From the NCBI RefSeq assembly GCF_006442205.1, contig NZ_VFVR01000012.1, forward strand, positions 1 to 64,000: a stretch of DNA of 64,000 bases, given 5' to 3'. The stretch comes from Mesorhizobium sp. B2-3-12. GTDB lineage: Bacteria; Pseudomonadota; Alphaproteobacteria; Rhizobiales; Rhizobiaceae. Positions 62,735 to 64,000 of the stretch are shown here, piece by piece. Numbering within the stretch: position 1 is the first letter of the stretch; each line of letters starts with the position of its first letter. A program made the translations under genes and the position numbers. Under the pieces are notes generated by a model. It made no database searches, had not been told where the DNA came from, and saw only the letters and a list, made by a program, of their open reading frames with translations.

Positions 62735-63562
62735 ATGAAAGAACAGGGAGCGATCATCAGTGCCTTGGGCGTCGCTGCAAGTTTCGATGCCGCGGAGGAG
62801 GCGCGCCGCCGCATCGAATTTTTAAGCGGCTACCTGCGTGCAGCCGGCCTCGGCACGTATGTGCTGGGCATCAGCGGCGGGGTGGATTCGCTCGCGGCGG
62901 CACTGCTGGCCCAACGAGCCGTAAGCGAACTGCGGAGCGCAGGATACGATGCCAAATTCCTTGCTGTCCGGCTGCCGTATGGCACACAGGCCGACGAGAA
63001 GGATGCTCAGCTGGCACTCGACACCGTTGGCGCGGACGAAGTCCACAGGCTCGACATCAAACCGGCGGCCGACGCAATGCTGGATTCGATCAGGTCAGCT
63101 GGCGTGCAACTCGGCGATGCTCATCGGGAGGATTTCTTATTGGGCAACATAAAGGCCCGTCAGCGCATGATCGCCCAATTCGCGCTCGCCGCTGCCCGCC
63201 GAGGACTGGTCATTGGTACGGATCATGCGGCTGAGGCAATGATGGGCTTCTTCACCAAATTCGGCGACGGCGCCGCTGACCTGCTTCCTCTTTCCGGGTT
63301 AAACAAACGCCGGGTGCGCGCGCTGGCGTCGCATCTGGGTGCTCCATCTGATCTGATCAACAAAGTGCCCACCGCAGATTTGGAGAACCTCGTCCCGCTT
63401 CGTCCTGATGAAGATGCATACGGAGTGACATATGATCAGATCGACGATTTCCTCGAAGGTAAGAAAATCGACGAAGTGGCGAGAAAGCGTATCCTTGATA
63501 CCTATCTCAGCACCGCTCACAAGCGCTCGCTTCCGGCGACACCCAATCTCGCGCCAGAATAA
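62735..63562 (+). CDS. nadE: NAD+ synthetase, ammonia-dependent
   Basis: 275 residues from ATG 62735, the same length as E. coli NadE; an in-frame ATG at 62684 adds 17 residues without family similarity. The ATP-pyrophosphatase loop SGGVDS (47-52) and NIKARQRMIAQF, GTDHAAEAMMGFFTKFGDGA (split over two blocks) and VPTADLENL match the family. It converts deamido-NAD to NAD using ammonia. There is no glutaminase domain, although many alphaproteobacteria have the large glutamine-dependent form, so this may be a second enzyme. Monocistronic. Confidence 0.92.
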   Translation: MKEQGAIISALGVAASFDAAEEARRRIEFLSGYLRAAGLGTYVLGISGGVDSLAAALLAQRAVSELRSAGYDAKFLAVRLPYGTQADEKDAQLALDTVGADEVHRLDIKPAADAMLDSIRSAGVQLGDAHREDFLLGNIKARQRMIAQFALAAARRGLVIGTDHAAEAMMGFFTKFGDGAADLLPLSGLNKRRVRALASHLGAPSDLINKVPTADLENLVPLRPDEDAYGVTYDQIDDFLEGKKIDEVARKRILDTYLSTAHKRSLPATPNLAPE

Positions 63563-63693
63563 CGGTGTTTGGCCGTTGCCTGCTGTTGTCGCACCGGCAC
63601 GATGCCGCTGGCCGGCGTTCGGTTGCCGGTCGTCTGACATCAATGGATTTGCAGCCGGAGGTGCCTAGACGTAAGCACGGCGTCCGTTCTCGT

Positions 63694-64000
63694 TCACAAT
63701 TTTTCGTAAACAGCCTCGACAGCAATCGGGAAATTGACGGACCGCGCGATGTAGCAAACCTCATGAATTCCATTATGGAGAGCTTCCGCCTTGTCGAGAT
63801 CAACCCCGGTTTCGACACCAATCCTGGGCCGCAATGTCACGCCCAGAAAACGCCCGGCTCCGTTTGGCTCGCTCTCGCCATGGCCGACGGGTTCATCAGT
63901 ATAAGAATGGACGACGATGCCCGCGTCACTCGCCAGATGCAGGTACCAAAGCATGTGGCAGGCCGAAACTGATGCGAGGAGGAGATCTTCGGGATTGGGT
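63694..64000 (-). CDS. OsmC family protein (5' end outside window)
   Basis: The visible frame begins NPEDLLLASVSACHMLWYLH at the window edge and ends at TGA 63694, giving about 101 residues. The two redox cysteines of OsmC/Ohr-type peroxidases are visible, one in SACHMLWYLHL and one in HEVCYIARSVNFPI. The IARSVNFP ending is typical for an OsmC subgroup. Such proteins reduce organic hydroperoxides using thiol cofactors. The first 30-40 residues are missing beyond the window. An internal ATG at 63954 is not the true start. Confidence 0.85.
   Translation of the reverse strand, partial: PNPEDLLLASVSACHMLWYLHLASDAGIVVHSYTDEPVGHGESEPNGAGRFLGVTLRPRIGVETGVDLDKAEALHNGIHEVCYIARSVNFPIAVEAVYEKL

Noticed and set aside
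1..64000. CRISPR arrays, rRNA operons, complete IS elements
   Set aside because: No regularly spaced repeats, rRNA signatures or transposase motifs were found when reading both strands.

Overview
The window looks like chromosomal DNA of a rhizobial alphaproteobacterium, most probably Mesorhizobium or a close relative. The reasons are high GC content, several small families common in that group (DUF768, DUF982, DUF6894, DUF3606), LigD/Ku end-joining genes, LacI-controlled sugar and amino-acid ABC systems, and a recurring promoter pattern GGAAC-N16-NNTT. That pattern equals GGAAC-N18-TT, the form described for the rhizobial general stress sigma factor (EcfG/RpoE2). No rRNA, complete tRNA, CRISPR array or intact insertion sequence was seen.

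Layout. 0-4.2 kb: partial DUF1810 gene, exonuclease III, ligD, DUF3606, stand-alone CheB methylesterase. 4.2-21.6 kb: gene-poor, decaying tract with few intact genes (secreted protein, GGDEF/EAL protein, DUF982, DUF6894, DUF768, SMP-30-like lactonase, acetyltransferase, GT25 glycosyltransferase, small proteins). It also holds a ligD pseudogene with an internal deletion and a truncated tRNA-Thr-like fragment. 21.6-29.7 kb: TMEM175-like channel, Crp/Fnr regulator, TadG-like protein, frameshifted diguanylate cyclase, a Flp pilin gene of 58 codons, a glycine-rich protein with 14-residue repeats, and a truncated SulP transporter. A leader-like repeat occurs twice here. 30-37.5 kb: large autotransporter, divergent LuxR-type regulator with a degenerate partial copy, small membrane protein, Ku.

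38.3-52 kb is the most coherent metabolic region. It has eleven co-directional genes on the minus strand plus a divergent LacI regulator. The set FrlB-like deglycase, sugar-binding protein, two permeases, FrlC-like epimerase and FrlD-like kinase matches the logic of fructoselysine (Amadori product) catabolism. Two FAD amine oxidases and an amino-acid ABC system with a fused permease-ATPase flank it. Both control regions carry palindromes with central CG, as LacI-family operators do.

52.4-64 kb: histidine-rich secreted protein, a lipid operon (DAG-kinase family, metallophosphoesterase, PAP2 phosphatase), a large CHASE/PAS/GGDEF/EAL protein, and many small stress-type proteins (EF-hand, YidB, DUF4112, DUF3072). 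NAD synthetase and a partial OsmC gene close the window.

Two themes tie the window together. First, stress: ligD, ku and many small genes share the EcfG-like promoter 26-61 bases before their starts, suggesting NHEJ repair and small stress proteins are induced together. Second, scavenging of glycated amino compounds, likely from decaying plant matter or root exudate. Everything was read by eye; no database search was run.
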